Source: Bradyrhizobium valentinum (GTDB lineage Bacteria; Pseudomonadota; Alphaproteobacteria; Rhizobiales; Xanthobacteraceae). From it: 44,282 bases of DNA. A model generated the notes under the pieces. That model did not search any database. It was not told the origin of the DNA and saw only the letters and a program-made list of their open reading frames with translations. The DNA lies in NCBI RefSeq assembly GCF_001440405.1, contig NZ_LLXX01000206.1, positions 375 to 44,656 on the forward strand, in the 5' to 3' direction. The position numbers and the translations under genes are program-made. Of this stretch, positions 27,375 through 34,888 are shown one piece after another. Within the stretch, counting starts at the first letter, position 1. Each line of letters opens with the position of its first letter.

Positions 27375-27911
27375 ATGGCCAACTATCGTCGCAACTTCGT
27401 CGCCGGAGGCAGCTTTTTCTTCACCGTCAATCTGGCGGAGAGGCATCTCCGATTGCTGACACTGCACATCGATGAGTTGCGCGCTGCGTTTCGTGAGACA
27501 CGGCAGCGCCATCCCTTCACGACCGACGCGATTGTCGTACTGCCCGATCATCTTCATGCGGTTTGGACGCTACCCGGCGGCGATCGGGATTTTGCGACGC
27601 GCTGGCGGCTGATCAAATCGACGTTTTCACGCAACTTCCCAGTCGGCGAGCCTGTTTCAGCTAGCCGCGCCGCCAAAGGCGAGCGCGGCATCTGGCAGCG
27701 GCGCTATTGGGAGCACACGATCCGCGATGAGGATGATTTTGGGCGTCACATCGACTACGTCCATATCAATCCGGTCAAGCATGGACTTGTAACGCGGGTT
27801 AAGGATTGGCCGTATTCGTCGTTTCATCGCATGATAAAGCTTGGAATTTATCCCGAAGATTGGGCGGGCGATGTTGCGGAGCTAGGCGCGGGTTTCGGCG
27901 AGCGATCTTAG
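27375..27911 (+). CDS. REP-associated tyrosine transposase (RAYT)
   Basis: 178 residues of the Y1 HUH-like transposase family that acts on REP/BIME palindromes. The metal-binding HxH is His59/His61 in LPDHLHAVW. The nucleophile is Tyr128 in HIDYVHINPVKHGLV. The signature WQRRYWEHTIRDEDDF and the C-terminal WPYSSF are also present. No truncation is seen, so it may be active. Inverted REP hairpins lie 21 bases before the start and 9 bases after the stop, so gene plus flanks form one compact unit. RAYTs are usually domesticated single-copy genes, not IS elements; the call as mobile is therefore cautious. Confidence 0.93.
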   Translation: MANYRRNFVAGGSFFFTVNLAERHLRLLTLHIDELRAAFRETRQRHPFTTDAIVVLPDHLHAVWTLPGGDRDFATRWRLIKSTFSRNFPVGEPVSASRAAKGERGIWQRRYWEHTIRDEDDFGRHIDYVHINPVKHGLVTRVKDWPYSSFHRMIKLGIYPEDWAGDVAELGAGFGERS

Positions 27912-27920
27912 CGCGGCTGG

Positions 27921-27953
27921 ATGATGGGTTTCGCTTCGCTCTACCCATCCTAC
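27921..27953. repeat. REP-type hairpin, right of the RAYT gene
   Basis: Begins ATGATGGGTTTCGCTTCG and ends CTACCCATCCTAC. It is the reverse complement of the left element except for one base, and forms the same GATGGGT/ACCCATC hairpin. Confidence 0.85.
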
Positions 27954-27971
27954 GGCATGTGCCCTAAGGCA

Positions 27972-28001
27972 AAAACGCCGCCCGGGATTGGGCGGCGTTT
28001 T
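27972..28001. terminator. Bidirectional intrinsic terminator
   Basis: A perfect 12-base stem, AAAACGCCGCCC (27972-27983) with GGGCGGCGTTTT (27990-28001), around the loop GGGATT. The A- and T-runs make it work on both strands, as expected between the plus-strand RAYT gene and the minus-strand epimerase gene. Confidence 0.9.
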
Positions 28002-28082
28002 GATTCCGGACGTGTAGAGGTATGTGGCCGGCAGTTTAGCGCATCCGCGCAGCGCTTGCACCGGATATTTCTCACCGCGTCT

Positions 28083-29066
28083 TCACTCCACCGGGTAGGG
28101 ACCCTCGCCAAAAACCTGATCGTGATAACCCTTGCTGCCTATCTCGCGTGCCAGCGGGCTGCGAACGTCCTCGTCAGCCCGCAGCCGCGCAATCAGCGCG
28201 CGGAAGTCATGGCGTGGCTGCCAGCCGAGTTCGGCCCGCGCCCGGTCGTTGACGTAGACGCGATCGATGCCCGGAATCATCGTCCAGCCGCGCCGCGCAA
28301 ATTCGGCCTCATAATCCGGCACGTAACGGCGGACCACCAGCGGCGCGTTGGCGCGCAGTTCCGCCGCGTCGTGGCGCGAGAATGGCGTGGTGGCGCTGAT
28401 GATGTATTTCGCGAAACCGGCCGGTGGCGCGTGACGGGCCGCCAGCAGATGCGCGCTGACCACGTCTTCGATATCGACGCGGCGATAGAGCAACTCGTTG
28501 GTCTTGGCGTTGGCGTCGGTGTAGGCCTCGCGTACCGCGCGATTGTCGTCCTCTTCGGGAAAGAAGCGCGAGGTGCGCAGCACGATGGCGCGAAGTGAAT
28601 GATTGCGCGCGAATAGCTGGCACATATCCTCCGCAGACGCTTTGGTGACGCCGTAGATATTTTTCGGTACCGCCGTGACGTCTTCGGTTATCCAGGCCGC
28701 CGGCTCGCCCGGCGGCGGAACCAGCGCATCGCCGAAGACGCTCGTGGTGCTGGTGTAAACGAACGCCGTGACGCCGGCGGCAGTGGCTTCCTCGAGCAGA
28801 TTGAGCGTGCCGGTGATATTGACGTCAACGAAGTCCTGGCGGCTGTGCGTCGCCACGTGCGGCTTGTGCAGCGTGGCGGCGTGCAGCACGGTCGTGACGT
28901 GCTTCATGCAACGGCGCACGAAAGCCCGGTCGGCGATCGAGCCTACATGGTGCGTAAACGCGCTAGGCCGAACATCAATGCCGACGGGCTCGCGCCGCTG
29001 CGCCTGTAGCGTACGCACCAACGCCTCGCCCAAATGGCCGGAACTGCCGGTCACCAGTACCGTCAC
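28083..29066 (-). CDS. NAD(P)-dependent epimerase/dehydratase, extended SDR family
   Basis: 327 residues from GTG 29066; the longer open frame upstream runs into the aldolase gene. The Rossmann nucleotide loop TGSSGHLGE starts at about residue 6, NIxGTLNLLEEA follows, then the active-site Ser/Thr in YTSTTSVFG and the YxxxK dyad in YGVTKASAED. The substrate half holds LRTSRFFPEEDD and RRVDIEDVVSAHLLA. Such enzymes act on nucleotide sugars or related compounds; the substrate is not readable. It begins 31 bases after the class II aldolase stop, suggesting one two-gene operon. Confidence 0.9.
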   Translation of the reverse strand: MTVLVTGSSGHLGEALVRTLQAQRREPVGIDVRPSAFTHHVGSIADRAFVRRCMKHVTTVLHAATLHKPHVATHSRQDFVDVNITGTLNLLEEATAAGVTAFVYTSTTSVFGDALVPPPGEPAAWITEDVTAVPKNIYGVTKASAEDMCQLFARNHSLRAIVLRTSRFFPEEDDNRAVREAYTDANAKTNELLYRRVDIEDVVSAHLLAARHAPPAGFAKYIISATTPFSRHDAAELRANAPLVVRRYVPDYEAEFARRGWTMIPGIDRVYVNDRARAELGWQPRHDFRALIARLRADEDVRSPLAREIGSKGYHDQVFGEGPYPVE

Positions 29067-29097
29067 GCCGCTGTAACCTTTCGCGCGCTTGCCTGGC

Positions 29098-29877
29098 TCA
29101 GGTCTTGTAGCTCGGGTCGATTCGATCAAGCTTGCGCAATAGCGGCGGCCACACCAGTTCGGTCGAGCGCCGTTCCGCAAAATCGGCATTGGCGAACAGC
29201 CGCTCGTTCTTGTCGATCACGGCCTGTTCGATCGGATAGGCGGTCGGACCCAGCATGCGGGTGCGCACCTGCATCGTGCAGGCCCGTTCCAGATGGTACA
29301 TGCGCTCGAAGGCGGAGGCGACCGAACGGCCGACCGTCAGCGTGCCGTGGTTGCGCAACAGCATGTGGTTCTTGTCGCCGAGGTCCTTCTGCAGGCGCGG
29401 GCGCTCGTCGTGATCCAGCGCCACGCCTTCGTAATCGTGATAGGCGAGGTCGTGGGTGACGAATTGCGCGGTCTGGTTCATCGGCAGCAGGCCTTCCATG
29501 CAACTTGCGACTGCCGTGCCGTCAGACGTGTGCAGATGAAGCACGCAGCCGGCATCCTCGCGCACCTCGTGGATCGCCGAATGAATGGTGAAGCCGGCCG
29601 GATTAATGCTGTATTCGCTCTCGCTGAGCTGATTGCCATGGAGATCGACCTTGACCAGGCTCGACGCGGTGATTTCCTCGAACATCAGGCCGTAAGGGTT
29701 GATCAGGAAGTGATGGTCGGGGCCCGGCACGCGCGCCGAGATGTGGGTGTCGACCAGATCATCCCAGCCATACAGCGCGACGAGGCGGTAGCAGGCCGCG
29801 AGATTGATGCGCTGGTTCCACTCGGCGTCCGTCATGCCGGAGGGAACTTGCTTCAAGCGAGCTTTAGCTGGCGACAT
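29098..29877 (-). CDS. Class II aldolase/adducin family protein
   Basis: 259 residues. The fold of fuculose-phosphate aldolase and related enzymes is shown by NLAACYRLVALYGWDDLVDTHIS, the zinc-binding histidines in VLHLHTSDG and the third His in MLLRNHGTLTVGRS. HAVREVREDA-like spacing (HEVREDAGC) precedes the first pair. Members include sugar-phosphate aldolases and decarboxylases; without a Glu/Asp assignment the activity is left open. MSPAKARLKQVPSGMTDAEW fits homologues as I recall them, so ATG 29877 is kept over the ATG 14 codons later. First gene of the pair with the epimerase. Confidence 0.88.
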   Translation of the reverse strand: MSPAKARLKQVPSGMTDAEWNQRINLAACYRLVALYGWDDLVDTHISARVPGPDHHFLINPYGLMFEEITASSLVKVDLHGNQLSESEYSINPAGFTIHSAIHEVREDAGCVLHLHTSDGTAVASCMEGLLPMNQTAQFVTHDLAYHDYEGVALDHDERPRLQKDLGDKNHMLLRNHGTLTVGRSVASAFERMYHLERACTMQVRTRMLGPTAYPIEQAVIDKNERLFANADFAERRSTELVWPPLLRKLDRIDPSYKT

Positions 29878-29984
29878 GGCGCGCTTTCTCCCGTGCGTTG
29901 CTGATTTTCGAGAGCGAGCCTAGCCCCGTGCCGAACGGCCAGCAAGGCAGGCGTCACGGGTGGCAGTCATGCCTTTGCGGGCTA

Positions 29985-31634
29985 CTAGGGCGCCGGAATT
30001 GCCAGCAGCGTGGAGATGCCGCGGCCACGGATATCATAGACACGCGCGAACACGACATCGTCACGCTTGATTTCCACCATGACCGGGGCGGTGAGGCCCT
30101 TGCAGTAGAACTCGCCCAGCGTCATCGCGAAATCGGCGGACTGGCTGTCCCAGCCGATCGTGAAGTCGGGGCCGAGCGCGACCTGCGCCGGACGCTGCGG
30201 ACCGCACACCGCAACCTTCCATTTACGTCCCAGCGGCGGCACTTCCTGCCGCTCGACCAGCTCTTCGCGCAGGCCGTCAGACGCCTGCTTCAGCGCCAGC
30301 CCCCAATAATCGAGCATGAACAGGCTGTCGGCGCCGCGAACGGTGCCGGCGATGTGGTTGAAATGGGTGTACTCGTAAGGGTGCAGGCGGATCATCTCGC
30401 TCAGCGGCAACAGCAAGCCGAACGTGAACACCGCCAGTGCGGCAGGTTGCCAGCGGCGGTGATTATCCTTGAGCCAGGTCATGGCCCAAGCGAACGACAC
30501 GCCGGCGAGCACCGCCATCGGCGGGATGACGAAAACGAAATGCCGGATGCCGTTATAGAGCGCCGGACGCTTCACCATCGCGATCACCAGCGGCAGGCTG
30601 GCCGCCAGCGTCAGCATCAGCAGGATCGTCTTGCGGCGGGCCGACACATCAGCGCGCGACAGCGACCTGAAGGTGCCGACGATGCCGGCGAACAACAGCG
30701 CGAGCAGTACCTCGGGAAGCTGCAGCGCGAACAGCGTCGGCAGGTAGGACCACGGCATATCGGGCACCGACACCAGCGCGCCGTCGAACATCTCCTTCCA
30801 GGGCTTTTCGAAGAAGTGCGAGAAATAGGTCAGCGCCTTGAAGGGATGGTCCGCCTCCATGATGGACCACGGCCACACCAGGCCCATGATCAGGTATCCG
30901 AGCACGAGGCCCGGCAGCAGCACGTATACGACATGGGCGAAGCGGCGGATCGCTTCGCGCCAGCCTTGCGTGCGAACTTCCTCGATCAGCAGCGGGACGA
31001 AGCCGACCATCGCGTAGACCACCGCCATCCCGCCGAGAATCCGGCAGCCGATGGAGAGACCGGCGCCGAGGCCGACGATCAGGATGGTTCGCGGCGAGGG
31101 CGCGGGATATTCCTCCGCCAGGCGCACCAGACCCAGGATCAGGATCACCATCGAGACGGCAAACGGCGCGTCCTTCGGGTTCATGAACATGTGCCCGTAG
31201 AAAGTCGGGCACAGCGCCAGCAGCAACAATGTCGCAAGCCCGGCAAGCGGGCCGCCGACGCGTCGCGCCAGCCGCCAGGTCACGGCAAGGCCGATCAAGC
31301 CGACGACGGCGCCGAGCAGACGGCGCGTTTCAAACAGTTCGAGCGGGATGACCTTGTGCAGCAGGGCTGCTGCCATGTCGAAGCCGCCGCCATACATATA
31401 AAGGTTGGCGAACGACAGCGCGCCGGTGTCCTTGAAGCCGGAACCGTACATCCGCAGCAGCAGGTCGGCATATTCGGCGTGCGTGTAGTCGTCCCAGCCG
31501 AGCCCGTAGTCCCGGAAAGTCAGACCCGCGACGAGAGTGACCACGGCCAGCACGAAGATGGCAAGGTCGTCGCAGGTCCGCTCCACCGAGCGCCGCGCGG
31601 GCGTATCGAGAGCAGAAGTCGTGATGGCTGACAT
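29985..31634 (-). CDS. Glycosyltransferase family 39 (PMT/ArnT-like) membrane protein
   Basis: 549 residues from ATG 31634 with about 10-11 membrane helices in the first 430 residues and a soluble periplasmic tail of about 110 residues ending STLLAIPAP. The first periplasmic loop carries the acidic pair of GT-C enzymes in FRDYGLGWDDYTHAEYADLL, the proposed catalytic site. The second acidic loop contains MFMNPKDAPF. It would transfer a sugar from a polyprenyl phosphate to a protein or lipid. The longer frame to 31769 has no ribosome site and no family sequence. It appears to be transcribed alone. Confidence 0.87.
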   Translation of the reverse strand: MSAITTSALDTPARRSVERTCDDLAIFVLAVVTLVAGLTFRDYGLGWDDYTHAEYADLLLRMYGSGFKDTGALSFANLYMYGGGFDMAAALLHKVIPLELFETRRLLGAVVGLIGLAVTWRLARRVGGPLAGLATLLLLALCPTFYGHMFMNPKDAPFAVSMVILILGLVRLAEEYPAPSPRTILIVGLGAGLSIGCRILGGMAVVYAMVGFVPLLIEEVRTQGWREAIRRFAHVVYVLLPGLVLGYLIMGLVWPWSIMEADHPFKALTYFSHFFEKPWKEMFDGALVSVPDMPWSYLPTLFALQLPEVLLALLFAGIVGTFRSLSRADVSARRKTILLMLTLAASLPLVIAMVKRPALYNGIRHFVFVIPPMAVLAGVSFAWAMTWLKDNHRRWQPAALAVFTFGLLLPLSEMIRLHPYEYTHFNHIAGTVRGADSLFMLDYWGLALKQASDGLREELVERQEVPPLGRKWKVAVCGPQRPAQVALGPDFTIGWDSQSADFAMTLGEFYCKGLTAPVMVEIKRDDVVFARVYDIRGRGISTLLAIPAP

Positions 31635-31979
31635 GGCGATTGGTAACCCAGCGTCCCCTATGGCCCAGCTCGGATATTCTTGAGCCTCATTCCCCGGGTA
31701 TCCATATAGCGCAGTTCCATTTCCAAGTAATTGGGAATTGTGGCTTAAATCCCTGATGCAATGCAACAAAAGGGCAGTAATTGGTAGCGGGTAAAACTAC
31801 AGTCGGCGGGCTGAACGGTATCTGAATGGCAAAGATCGCCGGCGACCGGAATCCTGCAACCGGACGAAGCTACTACGGAACCCTGGACGCAATTGGCGGT
31901 TGGCGGTGCACACAATATGACGGTATCGTGGCGTGGGGCGGCTTGCGAGCGTTTCGGGCGCGGCTGAGGGGTTAGTTCA
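31635..31979. other. Divergent intergenic gap without a gene
   Basis: 345 bases between the GT39 gene and the hypothetical membrane protein. Open frames here are short and lack ribosome sites. I see no convincing promoter pair, hairpin or repeat. The last 30 bases before ATG 31980 contain GGGG as a possible ribosome site. Confidence 0.5.
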
Positions 31980-32849
31980 ATGATGGTTGTCATGTTGATC
32001 GCCGGGATCGGCCTCGTTTTGGCGGGCCTGCTGGCGATCGGCTCCGGTATCCCGATCAAGGAGTTCAGCACCGGCAATACGCTGATCATCGCCGGCGTGA
32101 TCGGCGTTTGCAGCGGCGCAATCATGCTCGCGCTCTGGATGACGGTCCGGGAGTTGAAGAACATCGCGCGGCGGCTCGGTACTGGCGTGCTGGAAGCGCG
32201 TAGCGACGTCACGATGCGGCAGGCGCTCCCTGTCGCATCGCCGCGGGATTCCGCTTCCATTGGCGGCGGCTTCCCGGCCGCCGAACAGCCCGGCGGCCCA
32301 ATGGCCGCACCGCCGCCTTGGCAGAATGAAGCTGTCCTGCGCGACCATCCGGTTCCCGAGCCGATGTTTCCGGAAGACGCGGCGCCTCCACCACCACCAT
32401 CGGCATCCAAGCCAAAGCGCAACCTGTTGTTTTCCTCGACATCGCGGAAAGAGCGCGAGCGCGCCCAGGCCCGGGCCGGTGAACCGCTGCCGCCCGATCT
32501 GCTGTCATCAGACCTTCGCTCCAAGCCGCCCGCCGTGCCTCCGGTCGAATCGGCCGAGCCGCCTCCGCCATCGTTCGAAGATACCTGGCCGAAGGCGGAT
32601 CGCGCAAAGCCCGGTGAAACCCCGCTGCAGCGGCGCGGCGGCCGCACGCCCCCGTCGCTCACAGAAACCAATGGGGGACCGGCGCGCAGCGAGGATCAGC
32701 CGGCAGTGACGGTGCTGAAATCGGGTGTTGTCGATGGCATGGCCTATTCGCTCTATTCCGATGGTTCGATTGAGGCCCAGATGCCGGAGGGGATGATGCG
32801 CTTCGCCTCGATCGATGAACTGCGTGCGCATCTCGATCAACGGCACTGA
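31980..32849 (+). CDS. Conserved hypothetical two-helix membrane protein with Pro-rich linker
   Basis: 289 residues. Two N-terminal membrane helices (about 4-24 and 35-55) are followed by a long Pro/Ala/Ser-rich disordered region (about 80-240) and a small conserved C-terminal domain (about 243-289: TVLKSGVVDGMAYSLYSDGSIEAQ and MMRFASIDELRAHLDQR). The tail domain is short, with strands and one helix, and looks like a binding module on a flexible arm. I know such proteins as Bradyrhizobium conserved hypotheticals with no function. ATG 31980 and the next ATG 31983 are both possible. Confidence 0.8.
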   Translation: MMVVMLIAGIGLVLAGLLAIGSGIPIKEFSTGNTLIIAGVIGVCSGAIMLALWMTVRELKNIARRLGTGVLEARSDVTMRQALPVASPRDSASIGGGFPAAEQPGGPMAAPPPWQNEAVLRDHPVPEPMFPEDAAPPPPPSASKPKRNLLFSSTSRKERERAQARAGEPLPPDLLSSDLRSKPPAVPPVESAEPPPPSFEDTWPKADRAKPGETPLQRRGGRTPPSLTETNGGPARSEDQPAVTVLKSGVVDGMAYSLYSDGSIEAQMPEGMMRFASIDELRAHLDQRH

Positions 32850-33030
32850 AATCGGCAATACTTGCCGCGAGGCCGGTCTTTGAAAATAAAGCGCCGCCGT
32901 TCTTGTCAGTTTCCCGGCACTTCGTTCATATTCGCCAAGTTGTACGAGATTCCGCGGATGTATAGGCACGGTTGATGCTGTTCGAACCGTGTGGCCGCCC
33001 GATGCATTCGCGATCCCAGAAGGTTGAGCC

Positions 33031-33444
33031 ATGACCGATTCCGCCGGCAAAACGCCCGTCGAACTGACCGCCAATATCGTATCGGCCTATCTCAGCAACA
33101 ATCCGACCCAGGCCTCGGAAATCCCCAACCTGATCAGCCAGGTCCATGCCGCGCTGATGCGGGTGTCGAGCGGCCGCCCCGAGACGCCGCTCGAGCCGGC
33201 CAAGCCGGCCGTGTCGGTAAAGAAGTCGATGACGCCCGAATATCTGGTGTGTCTTGAGGACGGCAAGCGCTTCAAGTCGCTCAAGCGCCATCTGCGCACG
33301 CAGTACAACATGACGCCTGAGCAATATCGCGACAAATGGGGCCTGCCGCCGGATTACCCGATGGTGGCGCCGAACTACGCGGTGGCGCGTTCACAGCTCG
33401 CCAAGAAGATGGGGCTGGGGCAGCAAGCGCGGAAGCGGAAATAG
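33031..33444 (+). CDS. mucR: MucR/Ros family transcriptional regulator with incomplete zinc ligands
   Basis: 137 residues. The N-terminal oligomerisation region (1-60) includes VELTANIVSAYLSNNP and QVHAAL. The DNA-binding domain (66-130) reads YLVCLEDGKRFKSLKRHLRT then QYNMTPEQYRDKWGLPPDYPMVAPNYA, the Ros/MucR signature. Of the four Ros zinc ligands only Cys74 and His87 are standard: the second Cys is Asp77 and the last His position is occupied by Gln91/Tyr92. Ros-type proteins lacking full ligands are known in rhizobia to fold without zinc. The family silences AT-rich promoters and controls exopolysaccharide, motility and cell-cycle genes. Its neighbour 1.4 kb on is a DivJ-like kinase, as I recall for other Rhizobiales. 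Confidence 0.92.
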   Translation: MTDSAGKTPVELTANIVSAYLSNNPTQASEIPNLISQVHAALMRVSSGRPETPLEPAKPAVSVKKSMTPEYLVCLEDGKRFKSLKRHLRTQYNMTPEQYRDKWGLPPDYPMVAPNYAVARSQLAKKMGLGQQARKRK

Positions 33445-33448
33445 ACCA

Positions 33449-33552
33449 GAGCGTTTTCAAGCGAAGCGGGTACCGGTTCGCATAGCAATCAATCAAGTTT
33501 ACGCAGATTGCGTAGACTTATCTGCGGCAGAAAACGCGTCAATTATAAGCTC
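33449..33552. repeat. Rhizobial intergenic mosaic-type repeat
   Basis: Starts GAGCGTTTTCAAGCGAAGCG, continues GGTACCGGTTCGCATAGC, has an insert with the hairpin-like TTTACGCAGATTGCGTAGAC and ends GCAGAAAACGCGTCAA. I recognise it as a common Bradyrhizobium/rhizobial intergenic repeat (memory, not searched). It lies between the mucR and sufE stops and may carry the convergent termination signal. Confidence 0.7.
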
Positions 33553-33558
33553 TGAACG

Positions 33559-33987
33559 TCAGGAAGCCGCAGCGAGCGCCTCGCGCGCGTCGGAGCGAAT
33601 GCGTTCGACCATCGAGCGCAGGCCGTTGGAACGCTGCGGCGTCAGGTGATCGCGAAATCCGAACTCGTCGAATACGGCAAGCGCATCCGCTGCCAGGATC
33701 TGCTGCGGCGTGCGGCCCGAATAGAGCGTGAGCAGGATTGCGATCAGGCCGCGCACGATATGGGCGTCGCTATCGCCCAAATATTTCAGCCGCGGCTCGC
33801 CGTTGCCGCTGCGGTCGATCTGTTTGGAGAGCCAGACTTGGCTGACGCAGCCGTTGACCTTGTTCTCGGCGGAATGCTCGGCCTCCGGCATCGGATCGAG
33901 TGTGCGGCCGAGCTCGATGACGTACCGGTAGCGGTCGTCCCATTCCTCCAGCAGCTCGAAATTGTCTCTGATTTCGTCGATCGTCAT
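33559..33987 (-). CDS. sufE: SufE family sulfur acceptor protein
   Basis: 142 residues. SufE takes persulfide sulfur from the cysteine desulfurase SufS and passes it to the Fe-S scaffold. The acceptor is Cys47 in KVNGCVSQVWL. The opening TIDEIRDNFELLEEWDDRYRYVIELGR and the helix AHIVRGLIAILLTLYSGRTPQQIL are typical. No other suf genes are nearby, so this is a stand-alone copy. ATG 33987 is the only sensible start. Confidence 0.95.
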   Translation of the reverse strand: MTIDEIRDNFELLEEWDDRYRYVIELGRTLDPMPEAEHSAENKVNGCVSQVWLSKQIDRSGNGEPRLKYLGDSDAHIVRGLIAILLTLYSGRTPQQILAADALAVFDEFGFRDHLTPQRSNGLRSMVERIRSDAREALAAAS

Positions 33988-34069
33988 CTTGGCCCGCGTC
34001 GGTTTCCTTAGGGCCTATATAGGATGCGGATCAAACGAAAGCGACGGAAATGGAACCGGTTCCGCGACC

Positions 34070-34489
34070 TTATTTTGCGGCCAGCGGCGTCCGCGGCAGC
34101 CGAAATTCGATCGCCACGTCGTCCTCCGTCAAGGCGTCGGCGGGCGACGCCACCACGGCCTCCGCGTCGCCGGCGGTGCCGATCGAGCTGGTATGGTCGG
34201 GCTTCTTGTCCGGGACGCCGGGCTGATCGGGCTTGGTGATGATCTTGTACAACTGGCGGGCGCCATCCTGCGCGCGCTGGCCGATCGCAGTCGCGGCCTG
34301 ACCGCCGACCTCGCAGGCCGCCGGCTGACGCTTGCAGAATTGGCTCATGTCGGAGACGGCTGCGGTCGCAGCCGATACCGCTTCGGACGCGCCGATCTGC
34401 GGCACCTTGTCCGAGTCAGGCGTCTTTTCCCTGGGCAGCAGCACGAGCACCAGCCCGAGCCAGAATGCCATGCGAAGCAGAAAAAACAT
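34070..34489 (-). CDS. DUF5330 domain-containing protein
   Basis: 139 residues. The hydrophobic opening MFFLLRMAFWLGLVLVLLP is a signal anchor or uncleaved signal. A short conserved region (about 30-75) holds two cysteines in FCKRQPAACEVGG, perhaps disulfide-bonded in the periplasm. The C-terminal half is low-complexity (KPDQPGVPDKKPDHTSSIG). This matches DUF5330, a small alphaproteobacterial family of unknown function. It lies between sufE and, divergently, the DivJ-like kinase gene. Confidence 0.82.
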   Translation of the reverse strand: MFFLLRMAFWLGLVLVLLPREKTPDSDKVPQIGASEAVSAATAAVSDMSQFCKRQPAACEVGGQAATAIGQRAQDGARQLYKIITKPDQPGVPDKKPDHTSSIGTAGDAEAVVASPADALTEDDVAIEFRLPRTPLAAK

Positions 34490-34888
34490 CTCGCGACCCC
34501 GGTCGTCTTATGGTTGTGCTGCGGTTAACCCGCAGCTTCGTTTCTGACTACCAGTCGTGGATAAATCGTAAGTGTTTGCGTTGAGGTAAATTCGGCGAAA
34601 ATTGGCAGAAAATTTCAATGATTTGATTCTGCGTAAATATTCGATTGATGACGGTGAGCGCGGGAAAAGCGGCGCATCCACCATTTCGAAACCATAGATC
34701 GGTCGCGCTGGAAACCTGTCGTTCACCATGAAGGTCGCGCGAGGTGCCAAATTTCCGGCGAAGACGCGGTGTCGGGCGCCGATCCGCTGCGCCTTAGCGT
34801 TCGCTTAAGTTCGCTCTGACACGGTGGCGCAAAGAATAGGGGGCGTTCCGGCGCGTCTGTCTGACGAACAAGCCGAAGCGCGAGAGCC
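34490..34888. other. Divergent intergenic region, DUF5330 / DivJ-like kinase
   Basis: 399 bases without a supportable gene, visibly AT-richer in the first half (34550-34660). GCGGTTAACCCGC (34519-34531) is a small palindrome close to the DUF5330 start. The CtrA-type box at 34794-34808 is listed separately. Short minus-strand frames here have no family resemblance. Confidence 0.6.
34794..34808. promoter_or_regulatory. Candidate CtrA box upstream of the DivJ-like kinase gene
   Basis: TTAG-CGTTCGC-TTAA, a one-mismatch version of the CtrA consensus TTAA-N7-TTAA. It is centred about 88 bases before the GTG start at 34889, where a promoter is expected. CtrA is the essential cell-cycle response regulator of Alphaproteobacteria. 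The site is by eye. Confidence 0.45.

Noticed and set aside
29611..29630. TTAA-N7-TTCG as a CtrA site
   Set aside because: It lies inside the aldolase coding region and the second half-site is wrong.
29898..31631. 577-codon plus-strand frame opposite the GT39 gene
   Set aside because: Gln/Arg/His-rich shadow frame without a domain; the minus strand encodes clear membrane helices and the acidic GT-C loop.
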